Source: Ectobius pallidus
Lineage: Eukaryota; Arthropoda; Insecta; Blattodea; Ectobiidae
Reading direction: 5' to 3'
Length of the DNA stretch: 64,000 nucleotides
NCBI GenBank assembly: GCA_964059195.1
Contig: CAXKWD010000014.1
Coordinates: 744,001 to 808,000 of the forward strand
Shown in pieces: positions 1-11,560 of this stretch; positions within the stretch are counted from its first letter, which is position 1; each line of letters begins with the position of its first letter. The notes below the pieces were generated by a model. It was not told the DNA's origin. It searched no databases and saw only the letters and a list, made by a program, of their open reading frames with translations. The position numbers and the translations under genes are program-made.

Positions 1-339
1 CGAAACTTCTTCCTAGCAATGTAATTTTTAAAGACAATTTGGCTGCCTATCAACGTAATTTTTCTATCACGAATGTTTTTCCTAGCCATGCCAGTCTAAA
101 CCGGAAACTGTAGCATAGCAATGAAGTTTTAAAACTCCTGACTGTTGCTTAGCAATGACATTTAGAACAAGAAACTGTAGCTTAGCAATGCCATCTCCAA
201 ATACGAAACTGTTGCCTAGCAATGTCATCTATAAGGAATAGTTTTTAATCCTTCAATGATCAATACATACAATGAAAATATCGGTGATATGCTAATATCA
301 AAACATGGGTTGTAAATTTTACTTTAATAGAAAGAATAC
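1..339 (+). repeat. Left-edge partial monomer
   Basis: The window opens inside subunit 8 (CGAAAC then TTCTTCCTAGC). The stretch matches 1687-2025 almost base for base, a shift of 1,686 bp or three monomers, including the recurrent variants AAAACTCCTGAC and GCTAATATC. The likeness runs on to about 405, then stops: GCCATCAAAAAG here against GTCCTCAAAAAG at the later copy. No array boundary is visible. Confidence 0.85.
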
Positions 340-903
340 TGTTGCCTAGCAATTAGTTTTAAAACACGAAAGTGTTGCCTAGCAATGCCATTTTAAACCG
401 GAAACTGTTGCCTAGCAATGCCATCAAAAAGAACTGTTGATTAGCAATGTCATTTTTGAACACAATATTGCTACCTATTTAAAGCTTTTAAAAAAAGATA
501 CTGTTGCGTAGCAATGTCAATTTCTGAAACGAAACCTTTACATTTCAATGCATTTTTCAAATTCGAGACTTCTTCCTAGCAATGTAATTTTTAAAGACAA
601 TTTGGCTGCCTATCAACGTAATTTTTCTATCACGAATGTTTTTCCTAGCCATGCCAGTCTAAACCGGAAACTGTAGCATAGCAATGAAGTTTTAAAACTC
701 ATGACTGTTGCTTAGCAATGACATTTTGAATAAGAAACTGTAGCTTAGCAATGGCATCTCCAAATACGAAACTGTTGCCTAGCAATGTCTTCTATAAGGA
801 ATAGCCTTTAATCCCTCAATGATCAATACATACAATGAAAATATCGGTGATATGCTAATGGCATAACAGGGGTTGTAAATTTTCCTTTAATAGAAAAGAA
901 TAC
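340..903 (+). repeat. Representative monomer: 14 subunits of ~33 bp plus spacer
   Basis: One full monomer, taken as the type copy. Subunits start at about 340, 373, 406, 435, 469, 502, 536, 570, 603, 637, 672, 706, 739 and 773, so the step is 29-35 bp. Most open with TGTTGCCTAGCAATG or a one- to three-base variant (GCTTAGC, GCGTAGC, TAGCATAGC). Units 5, 7 and 9 are the most decayed (TGCTACCTATT, CTTTACATTTCAATG, TGGCTGCCTATCAACG). The tails of about 18 bp differ between units, but each is kept at the same place in every monomer. The 33-bp amplification is therefore older than the monomer amplification: unit k of one monomer matches unit k of the next far better than unit k+1 beside it. Confidence 0.9.
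803..903 (+). repeat. Monomer spacer with conserved anchor box (type copy, C haplotype)
   Basis: This stretch of about 100 bp closes each monomer and lacks the subunit core. It contains TCAATGATCAATACATACAA followed by ATATCGGTGATATGCTAAT, the least variable part of the monomer by eye. Exceptions I saw are GATATACTAAT in the monomers anchored at 10968 and 13220, GGTAAT at 30654, and GCTAACGTC in one recurrent monomer (18283, 26156, 31215, 55305, 59806). Downstream of the box three haplotypes segregate: T (GTCAAAACATGGG then TTTTAC), G (GGCAAAACATGGG then TTTTGC) and C (GGCATAACAGGGG, no A or G before CTTTAATAG, and AAAAG in place of AAAG). Its conservation could mean a protein-binding box or simply recent homogenisation. 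Confidence 0.8.
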
Positions 904-1526
904 TGTTGCCTAGCAATGAGTTTTAAAACACGAAAGTGTTGCCTAGCAATGCCATTTTAAACCGGAAACTGTTGCCTAGCAATGCCATCAAAAAGAACTG
1001 TTGCTTAGCAAAGTCATTTTTAAACACAATATTGCTACCTATTATAAACTTTTAAAAAATATACTGTTGCGTAGGAATGTCAATATCAGACACAAATCTT
1101 TTACTTTTCAATGCATATTTCATGTCGAAACTTTTTCCTAGCAATGTAATTTTTAAATACAATTTGACTGCCTAACAATGTAATTTTTCTATCACGAAAG
1201 TTTTCCTAGCCATGCCAGTCTAAAAGGAAACTGTAGCCTAGCAATGAAGTTTTAAAACACCTGACTGTTGCTTAGCAATGACATTTTGAACAAGAAACTG
1301 TAGCTTAGCAATGCCATCTCCAAATACGAAACTGTTGCCTAGCAATGTCATCTATAAGGAATAGTTTTTAATCCCTCAATGATCAATACATACAATGAAA
1401 ATATCGGTGATATGCTAATGGCAAAACATGGGTTGTAAATTTTGCTTTAATAGAAAGAATAAAGTTGCCTAGCAATGAGTTTTAAAACACGAAAGTGTTG
1501 CCTAGCAATGCCATTTTAAACCGCAA

Positions 1527-3778
1527 ACTGTTGCCTAGCAATGTCATCAAAAAGAACTGTTGCTTAGCAATGTCATTTTTTAACACAATATTGCTACCTA
1601 TTTAAAGCTTTTAAAAAAAGATAGTGTTACGTAGCAATGTCAATTTCTGACACGAAACCTTTACCTTTCAATGCATTTTCCAAAGTCGAAACTTCTTCCT
1701 AGCAATGTAATTTTTAAAGACAATTTGGCTGCCTATCAACGTAATTTTTCTATCACGAATGTTTTTCCTAGCCATGCCAGTCTAAACCGGAAACTGTAGC
1801 ATAGCAATGAAGTTTTAAAACTCCTGACTGTTGCTTAGCAATGACATTTAGAACAAGAAACTGTAGCTTAGCAATGCCATCTCCAAATACGAAACTGTTG
1901 CCTAGCAATGTCATCTATAAGGAATAGTTTTTAATCCTTCAATGATCAATACATACAATGAAAATATCGGTGATATGCTAATATCAAAACATGGGTTGTA
2001 AATTTTACTTTAATAGAAAGAATACTGTTGCCTAGCAATTAGTTTTAAAACACGAAAGTGTTGCCTAGCAATGCCATTTTAAACCGGAAACTGTTGCCTA
2101 GCAATGTCCTCAAAAAGAACTGTTGCTTAGCAATGTCATTTTTAAACACAATATTGCTACCTATTAAAAGCTTTTAAAAAAAGATACTGTTGCGTAGCAA
2201 TGTCAATTTCTGAAACGAAACCTTTACATTTCAATGCATTTTTCAAATTCGAGACTTCTTCCTAGCAATGTAATTTTTAAAGACAATTTGGCTGCCTATC
2301 AACGTAATTTTTCTATCACGAATGTTTTTCCTAGCCATGCCAGTCTAAACCGGAAACTGTAGCATAGCAATGAAGTTTTAAAACTCCTGACTGTTGCTTA
2401 GCAATGACATTTAGAACAAGAAACTGTAGCTTAGCAATGCCATCTCCAAATACGAAACTGTTGCCTAACAATGTCATCTATAAGGAATAGTTTTTAATCC
2501 TTCAATGATCAATACATACAATGAAAATATCGGTGATATGCTAATGTCAAAACATGGGTTGTAAATTTTACTTTAATAGAAAGAATACTGCTGCCTAGCA
2601 ATGAGTTTTAAAACACGAAAGTGTTGCCTGGCAATGCCATAATAAACCAGAAACTGTTGCCTAGCAATGTCATCAAAAAGAACTGTTGCTTAGCAATGTC
2701 ATTTTTTAACACAATATTGCTACCTATTTAAAGCTTTTAAAAAAAGATACTGTTGCGTAGCAATGTCAATTTCTGACACGAAACCTTTACCTTTCAATGC
2801 ATTTTCCAAAGTAGAAACTTCTTCCTAGCAATGTAATTTTTAAAGACAATTTGGCTGCCTATCAATGTAATTTTTCAATCACGAATGTTTTGCCTAACCA
2901 TGCCAGTCTAAACCGGAAACTGTTGCCTAGCAATGAAGTTTTAAAACACCTGACTGTTGCTTAGCAATGACATTTTGAATAAGAAACTGTAGCTTAGCAA
3001 TGCCATCTCCAAATACGAAACTTTTGCCTAGCAATGTCATCTATAAGGAATAGCTTTTAATCCCTCAATGATCAATACATACAATGAAAATATCGGTGAT
3101 ATGCTAATGGCATAAAAGGGGTTGTAAATTTTCTTTAATAGAAAAGAATACTGTTGCCTAGCAATGAGTTTTAAAACACGAAAGTGTTGCCTAGCAATGC
3201 CATTTTAAACCGGAAACTGTTGCCTAGCAATGCCATCAAAAAGAACTGTTGATTAGCAATGTAATTTTTTAACACAATATTGCTACCTATTTAAAGCTTT
3301 TAAAAAAAGATACTGTTGCGTAGCAATGTCAATTTCTGACACGAAACCTTTACCTTTCAATGCATTTTCCAAAGTCGAAACTTCTTCCTAGCAATGTAAT
3401 TTTTAAAGACAATTTGGCTGCCTATCAACGTAATTTTTCTATCACGAATATTTTTCATAGCCATTCCAGTCTAAACCGGAAACTGTAGCATAGCAATGAA
3501 GTTTTAAAACACCTGACTGTTGTTTAGCAATGACATTTAGAACAAGAAACTGTAGCTTAGCAATGCCATCTCCAAATACGAAACTGTTGCCTAGCAATGT
3601 CATCTATAAGGAATAGTTTTTAATCCTTCAATGATCAATACATACAATGAAAATATCGGTGATATGCTAATGTCAAAACATGGGTTGTAAATTTTACTTT
3701 AATAGAAAGAATACTGCTGCCTAGCAATGAGTTTTAAAACACGAAAGTGTTGCCTGGCAATGCCATTTTAAACCAGAA
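1527..3778 (+). repeat. 4-monomer HOR, 2,252 bp, copy 1 of 2
   Basis: Four monomers with haplotypes T-T-C-T, anchored at 1969, 2532, 3095 and 3658. They repeat at +2,252 bp. Private markers shared with copy 2 are AGATAGTGTTACGTAGC (near 1619 and 3871), GCTAATATC, GCCTAACAATG and CATAAAAGGGG. The left limit lies between AAACCGCAAAC (about 1520) and the shared stretch that follows; the exact limit is uncertain by tens of bases. Confidence 0.85.
2164..2177. other. Perfect 14-bp palindrome TTAAAAGCTTTTAA in subunit 5
   Basis: Subunit 5 exists in three main forms: CTATTAAAAGCTTTT (a perfect 14-bp palindrome with an AAGCTT core, as here), CTATTTAAAGCTTTT (palindrome weakened) and CTATTATAAACTTTT (palindrome and AAGCTT lost). 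It is followed by a run of A. It could extrude a small cruciform or just mark monomer classes; no terminator role is suggested, as there is no gene. Confidence 0.6.
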
Positions 3779-5947
3779 ACTGTTGCCTAGCAATGTCATC
3801 AAAAAGAACTGTTGCTTAGCAATGTCATTTTTTAACACAATATTGCTACCTATTTAAAGCTTTTAAAAAAAGATAGTGTTACGTAGCAATGTCAATTTCT
3901 GACACGAAACCTTTACCTTTCAATGCATTTTCCAAAGTCGAAACTTCTTCCTAGCAATGTAATTTTTAAAGACAATTTGGCTGCCTATCAACGTAATTTT
4001 TCTATCACGAATGTTTTTCCTAGCCATGCCAGTCTAAACCGGAAACTGTAGCATAGCAATGAAGTTTTAAAACTCCTGACTGTTGCTTAGCAATGACATT
4101 TAGAACAAGAAACTGTAGCTTAGCAATGCCATCTCCAAATACGAAACTGTTGCCTAGCAATGTCATCTATAAGGAATAGTTTTTAATCCTTCAATGATCA
4201 ATACATACAATGAAAATATCGGTGATATGCTAATATCAAAACATGGGTTGTAAATTTTACTTTAATAGAAAGAATACTGTTGCCTAGCAATTAGTTTTAA
4301 AACACGAAAGTGTTGCCTAGCAATGCCATTTTAAACCGGAAACTGTTGCCTAGCAATGTCCTCAAAAAGAACTGTTGCTTAGCAATGTCATTTTTAAACA
4401 CAATATTGCTACCTATTAAAAGCTTTTAAAAAAAGATACTGTTGCGTAGCAATGTCAATTTCTGAAACGAAACCTTTACATTTCAATGCATTTTTCAAAT
4501 TCGAGACTTCTTCCTAGCAATGTAATTTTTAAAGACAATTTGGCTGCCTATCAACGTAATTTTTCTATCACGAATGTTTTTCCTAGCCATGTCAGTCTAA
4601 ACCGGAAACTGTAGCATAGCAATGAAGTTTTAAAACTCCTGACTGTTGCTTAGCAATGACATTTAGAACAAGAAACTGTAGCTTAGCAATGCCATCTCCA
4701 AATACGAAACTGTTGCCTAACAATGTCATCTATAAGGAATAGTTTTTAATCCTTCAATGATCAATACATACAATGAAAATATCGGTGATATGCTAATGTC
4801 AAAACATGGGTTGTAAATTTTACTTTAATAGAAAGAATACTGCTGCCTAGCAATGAGTTTTAAAACACGAAAGTGTTGCCTGGCAATGCCATAATAAACC
4901 AGAAACTGTTGCCTAGCAATGTCATCAAAAAGAACTGTTGCTTAGCAATGTCATTTTTTAACACAATATTGCTACCTATTTAAAGCTTTTAAAAAAAGAT
5001 ACTGTTGCGTAGCAATGTCAATTTCTGACACGAAACCTTTACCTTTCAATGCATTTTCCAAAGTAGAAACTTCTTCCTAGCAATGTAATTTTTAAAGACA
5101 ATTTGGCTGCCTATCAATGTAATTTTTCAATCACGAATGTTTTGCCTAACCATGCCAGTCTAAACCGGAAACTGTTGCCTAGCAATGAAGTTTTAAAACA
5201 CCTGACTGTTGCTTAGCAATGACATTTTGAATAAGAAACTGTAGCTTAGCAATGCCATCTCCAAATACGAAACTTTTGCCTAGCAATGTCATCTATAAGG
5301 AATAGCTTTTAATCCCTCAATGATCAATACATACAATGAAAATATCGGTGATATGCTAATGGCATAAAAGGGGTTGTAAATTTTCTTTAATAGAAAAGAA
5401 TACTGTTGCCTAGCAATGAGTTTTAAAACACGAAAGTGTTGCCTAGCAATGCCATTTTAAACCGGAAACTGTTGCCTAGCAATGCCATCAAAAAGAACTG
5501 TTGATTAGCAATGTAATTTTTTAACACAATATTGCTACCTATTTAAAGCTTTTAAAAAAAGATACTGTTGCGTAGCAATGTCAATTTCTGACACGAAACC
5601 TTTACCTTTCAATGCATTTTCCAAAGTCGAAACTTCTTCCTAGCAATGTAATTTTTAAAGACAATTTGGCTGCCTATCAACGTAATTTTTCTATCACGAA
5701 TATTTTTCATAGCCATTCCAGTCTAAACCGGAAACTGTAGCATAGCAATGAAGTTTTAAAACACCTGACTGTTGCTTATCAATGACATTTAGAACAAGAA
5801 ACTGTAGCTTAGCAATGCCATCTCCAAATACGAAACTGTTGCCTAGCAATGTCATCTATAAGGAATAGTTTTTAATCCTTCAATGATCAATACATACAAT
5901 GAAAATATCGGTGATATGCTAATGTCAAAACATGGGTTGTAAATTTT
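3779..5947 (+). repeat. 4-monomer HOR, 2,252 bp, copy 2 of 2
   Basis: Direct tandem copy of the preceding block, anchored at 4221, 4784, 5347 and 5910. Differences seen include c2340 to t4592, t3523 to c5775 and g3527 to t5779. The match ends near 5948, where this copy reads ACTGTTGCTTAGCAATTAG while copy 1 reads ACTGCTGCCTAGCAATGAG. So few differences over about 2.2 kb imply a recent duplication. Confidence 0.85.
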
Positions 5948-8900
5948 ACTTTAATAGAAAGAATACTGTTGCTTAGCAATTAGTTTTAAAACACGAAAGT
6001 GTTGCCTAGCAATGCCATTTTAAACCGGAAACTGTTGCCTAGCAATGTCCTCAAAAAGAACTGTTGCTTAGCAATGGCATTTTTAAACACAATATTGCTA
6101 CCTATTAAAAGCTTTTAAAAAAAGATACTGTTGCGTAGCAATGTCAATTTCTGAAACGAAACCTTTACCTTTCAATGCATTTTTTAAATTCGAAACTTCT
6201 TCCTAGTAATGTAATTTTTAAAGACAATTTGGCTACCTAACAATGTAATTTTTCTATCACGAATGTTTTGCCTAGCCATGCCAGTCTAAACCGGAAACTG
6301 TTGCCTAGCAATGAAGTTTTATAACACCTGACTGTTGCTTAGCAATGACATTTTGAATAAGAAACTGTAGCTTAGCAATGCCATCTCCAAATACGAAACT
6401 GTTGCCTAGCAATGTCATCTATAAGGAATAGTTTTTAATCCCTCAATGATCAATACATACAATGAAAATATCGGTGATATGCTAATGGCAAAACATTGGT
6501 TGTAAATTTTGCTTTAATAGAAAGAATACTGTTGCCTAGCAATGAGTTTTAAAACACGAAAGTGTTGCCTAGCAATGCCATTTTAAACCGCAAACTGTTG
6601 CCTAGCAATGCCATCAAAAAGAACTGTTGCTTAGTAATGTCATTTTTAAACACAATATTGCTAGCTATTATAAACTTTTAAAAATATACTGTTGTGTAGC
6701 AATGTTAATTGCAGACACCAAACTTTTACTTTTCAATGCATTTTTAAAAGTCGAAACGTTTTCCTAGCAATGTAATTTTTAAAGACAATTTGGCTGCTTA
6801 ACAATGTAATTTTTCTATGACGAAAGTTTTGCCTAGCCATGCCAGTCTAAACCGGAAACTGTTGCCTAGCAATTAAGTTTTAAAACAACTGACTCTTGCT
6901 TAGCAATGACATTTTGAACAAGAAACTGTAGCTTAGCAATGCCATCTCCAAATACGAAACTGTTGCCTAGCAATGTCATCTATAAGGAATAGTTTTTAAA
7001 CCTTCAATGATCAATACATACAATGAAAATATCGGTGATATGCTAATGTCAATACATGGGTTGTATATTTTACTTTAATAGAAAGAATACTGTTGCCTAG
7101 CAATTAGTTTTAAAACACGAAAGTGTTGCCTAGCAATGCCATTTTAAACCGGAAACTGTTGCCTAGCAATGTCCTCAAAAAGAACTGTTGCTTAGCAATG
7201 GCATTTTTAAACACAATATTGCTACCTATTAAAAGCTTTTAAAAAAAGATACTGTTGCGTAGCAATGTCAATTTCTGACACGAAACCTTTACTTTTCAAT
7301 GCATTTTTCAAATTCGAAACTTCTTCCTAGCAATGTAATTTTTAAAGACAATTTGGCTACCTAACAATGTAATTTTTCTATCACGAATGTTTTGCCTAGC
7401 CATGCCAGTCTAAACCGGAAACTGTTGCCTAGCAATGAAGTTTTATAACACCTGACTGTTGCTTAGCAATGACATTTTGAATAAGAAACTGTAGCTTTGC
7501 AATGCCATCTCCAAATACGAAACTGTTGCCTAGCAATGTCTTCTATAAGGAATAGCCTTTAATCCCTCAATGATCAATACATACAATGAAAATATCGGTG
7601 ATATGCTAATGGCATAACAGGGGTTGTAAATTTTTCTTTAATAGAAAAGAATACTGTTGCCTAGCAATGAGTTTTAAAACACGAAAGTGTTGCCTACCAA
7701 TGCCATTTTAAACCGGAAACTGTTGCCTAGCAATGCCATCAAAAAGAACTGTTGCTTAGCAAAGTCATTTTTAAACACAATATTGCTACCTAATATAAAC
7801 TTTTAAAAAATATACTGTTGCGTAGCAATGTCAATATCAGACACAAATCTTTTACCTTTCAATGCATTTTTCATGTCGAAACTTTTTCCTAGCAATGAAA
7901 TTTTTAAATACAATTTGACTGCCTAACAATGTAATTTTTCTATCACGAAAGTTTTCCCTAGCCATGCCAGTCTAAAAGGAAACTGTAGCCTAGCAATGAA
8001 GTTTTAACACACCTGACTGTTGCTTAGCAATGACATTTTGAACAAGAAACTATAGCTTTGCAATGCCATCTCCAAATACGAAACTGTTGCCTAGCAATGT
8101 CATCTATAAGGAATAGTTTTTAATCCCTCAATGATCAATACATACAATGAAAATATCGGTGATATGCTAATGGCAAAACATGGGTTGTAAATTTTGCTTT
8201 AATAGAAAGAATACAGTTGCCTAGCAATGAGTTTTAAAACACGAAAGTGTTGCCTAGCAATGCCATTTTAAACCGCAAACTGCTGCCTAGCAATGTCATC
8301 AAAAAGAACTGTTGCTTAGCAATGTCATTTTTTAACACAATATTGCTACCTATTTAAAGCTTTTAAAAAAATATACTGTTGCGTAGCAATGTCAATTTCT
8401 GACAAGAAACCTTTACCTTTCAATGCATTTTCCAAAGTAGAAACTTCTTCCTAGCAATGTAATTTTTAAAGACAATTTGGCTGCCTATCAATGTAATTTT
8501 TCAATCACGAATGTTTTGCCTAACCATGCCAGTCTAAACCGGAAACTGTTGCCTAGCAATTAAGTTTTAAAACACCTGACTCTTGCTTAGCAATGACATT
8601 TTGAAAAAGAAACTGTAGCTTAGCAATGCCATCTCCAAATACGAAACTGTTGCCTAGCAATGTCATCTATAAGGAATAGTTTTTAATCCTTCAATGATCA
8701 ATACATACAATGAAAATATCGGTGATATGCTAATGTCAAAACATGGGTTGTAAATTTTACTTTAATAGAAAGAATACTGCTGCCTAGCAATGAGTTTTAA
8801 AACACGAAAGTGTTGCCTGGCAATGCCATTTTAAACCAGAAACTGTTGCCTAGCAATGTCATCAAAAAGAACTGTTGCTTAGCTATGTCATTTTTTAACA

Positions 8901-9204
8901 CAATATTGCTACCTATTTAAAGCTTTTAAAAAAAGATACTGTTGCGTAGCAATGTCAATTTCTGACAAGAAACCTTTACCTTTCAATGCATTTTCCGAAG
9001 TCGAAACTTCTTCCTAGCAATGTAATTTTTAAAGACAATTTGGCTGCCTATCAACGTAATTTTTCTATCACGAATATTTTTCATAGCCATTCCAGTCTAA
9101 ACCGGAAACTGTAGCATAGCAATGAAGTTTTAAAACACCTGACTGTTGCTTAGCAATGACATTTAGAACAAGAAACTGTAGCTTAGCAATGCCATCTCCA
9201 AATA

Positions 9205-11560
9205 CGAAACTGTTGCCTAGCAATGTCATCTATAACGAATAGTTTTTAATCCTTCAATGATCAATAGATACAATGAAAATATCGGTGATATGCTAATGTC
9301 AAAACATGGGGTGTAAATTTTACTTTAATAGAAAGAATACTGTTGCTTAGCAATTAGTTTTAAAACACGAAAGTGTTGCCTAGCAATGCCATTTTAAACC
9401 GGAAACTGTTGCCTAGCAATGTCCTCAAAAAGAACTGTTGCTTAGCAATGGCATTTTTAAACACAATATTGCTACCTATTAAAAACTTTTAAAAAATATA
9501 CTGTTGCGTAGCAATGACAATATCAGACACAAATCTTTTACCTTTCAATGCATTTTTCATGTCGAGACTTTTTCCTAGCAATGTAATTTTAAAGACAATT
9601 TGGCTGCTTAACAATGTCATTTTTCTATGACGAAAGTTTTGCCTAGCCATGCCAGTCTAAACCGGAAACTGTTGCCTAGCAATTAAGTTTTAAAACAACT
9701 GACTCTTGCTTAGCAATGACATTTTGAACAAGAAACTGTAGCTTAGCAATGCCATCTCCAAATACGAAACTGTTGCCTAGCAATGTCATCTATAACGAAT
9801 AGTTTTTAATCCTTCAATGATCAATAGATACAATGAAAATATCGGTGATATGCTAATGTCAAAACATGGGGTGTAAATTTTACTTTAATAGAAAGAATAC
9901 TGTTGCCTAGCAATGAGTTTTAAAACACGAAAGTGTTGCCTAGCAATGCCATTTTAAACCGCAAACTGTTGCCTATCAATGCCATCAAAAAGAACTGTTG
10001 CTTAGTAATGTCATTTTTAAACACAATATTGCTAGCTATTATAAACTTTTAAAAATATACTGTTGTGTAGCAATGTTAATTGCAGACACCAAACTTTTAC
10101 TTTTCAATGCATTTTTAAAAGTCGAAACGTTTTCCTAGCAATGTAATTTTTAAAGACAATTTGGCTGCTTAACAATGTAATTTTTCTATGACGAAAGTTT
10201 TGCCTAGCCATGCCAGTCTAAACCGGAAACTGTTGCCTAGCAATTAAGTTTTAAAACAACTGACTCTTGCTTAGCAATGACATTTTGAACAAGAAACTGT
10301 AGCTTAGCAATGCCATCTCCAAATACGAAACTGTTGCCTAGCAATGTCATCTATAAGGAATAGTTTTTAAACCTTCAATGATCAATACATTCAATGAAAA
10401 TATCGGTGATATGCTAATGTCAAAACATGGGTTGTATATTTTACTTTAATAGAAAGAATACTGTTGCCTAGCAATTAGTTTTAAAACACGAAAGTGTTGC
10501 CTAGCAATGCCATTTTAAACCGGAAACTGTTGCCTAGCAATGTCCTCAAAAAGAACTGTTGCTTAGCAATGGCATTTTTAAACACAATATTGCTACCTAT
10601 TAAAAGCTTTTAAAAAAAGATACTGTTGCGTAGCAATGTCAATTTCTGACACGAAACCTTTACTTTTCAATGCATTTTTCAAATTCGAAACTTCTTCCTA
10701 GCATTGTAATTTTTAAAGACAATTTGGCTACCTAACAATGTAATTTTTCTATCAGGAAAGGTTTGCCTAGCAATGCCAGTCTAAACCAGAAACTGTTGCC
10801 TAGCAATTAAGTTTTAAAACAGCTGACTCTTGCTTAGCAATGACATTTTGAACATGAAACTGTAACTTAGCAATGCCATCTCCAAATACGAAACTGTTGC
10901 CTAGCAATGTCTTCTATAAGGAAAAGTTTTTGATCCCTCAATGATCAATACATACAATGAAAATATCGGTGATATACTAATGGCATAACAGGGGTTGTAA
11001 ATTTTCTTTAATAGAAAAGAATACTGTTGCCTAGCAATGAGTTTTAAAACACGAAAGTGTTGCCTAGCAATGCCTTTTTAAACAGGAAACTTTTGCCTAG
11101 CAATGCCATCAAAAAGAACTGTTGCTTAGCAATGGCATTTTTAAACACAATATTGCTACCTATTTAAAGCTTTTAAAAAAAGATACTGTTGCGTAGCAAT
11201 GTCAATTTCTGACACGAAACCTTTACCTTTCAATGCATTTTCCAAAGTAGAAACTTCTTCCTAGCAATGTAATATTTAAAGACAATTTGGCTTCCTATCA
11301 ACGTAATTTTTCTATCACCAATGTTTTTCCTAGCCATGCCAGTCTAAACCGGAAACTGTAGCCTAGCAATGAAGTTTTAAAACACCTGACTGTTGCTTAG
11401 CAATGACATTTTGAACAAAAAACTGTAGCTTAGCAATGCCATCTCCAAATACGAAACTGTTGCATAGCAATGTCATCTATAAGGAATAGTTTTTAATCCT
11501 TCAATGATCAATACATACAATGAAAATATCGGTGATATGCTAATGTCAAAACATGGGTTG
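9205..11560 (+). repeat. Segment recurring ~14,064 bp downstream (copy 1)
   Basis: Monomers anchored at 9284, 9844, 10405 and 10968 match those at 23347, 23908, 24469 and 25032, a shift of 14,063-14,064 bp or 25 monomers. Shared markers are CTATAACGAATAG with CAATAGATAC, ACATGGGGTGTAAA, ACATTCAATG and CTAGCATTGTAA. The stretch just to the left (about 8.0-9.2 kb) instead matches 21.5-22.7 kb at +13,500 bp, sharing TTTTGAAAAAGAAAC. One monomer has therefore been gained or lost between the two alignments. Confidence 0.7.

Noticed and set aside
340..802. CRISPR-like pattern: ~15-bp shared core alternating with ~18-bp variable tails
   Set aside because: The core is too short and too variable for a CRISPR repeat, the tails recur in the same order in every monomer instead of being unique, and there are no cas genes.
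2161..2186. Rho-independent terminator (palindrome followed by A/T run)
   Set aside because: The stem is AT-only apart from one GC step, it is followed by A rather than T on the plus strand, and there is no gene to terminate.
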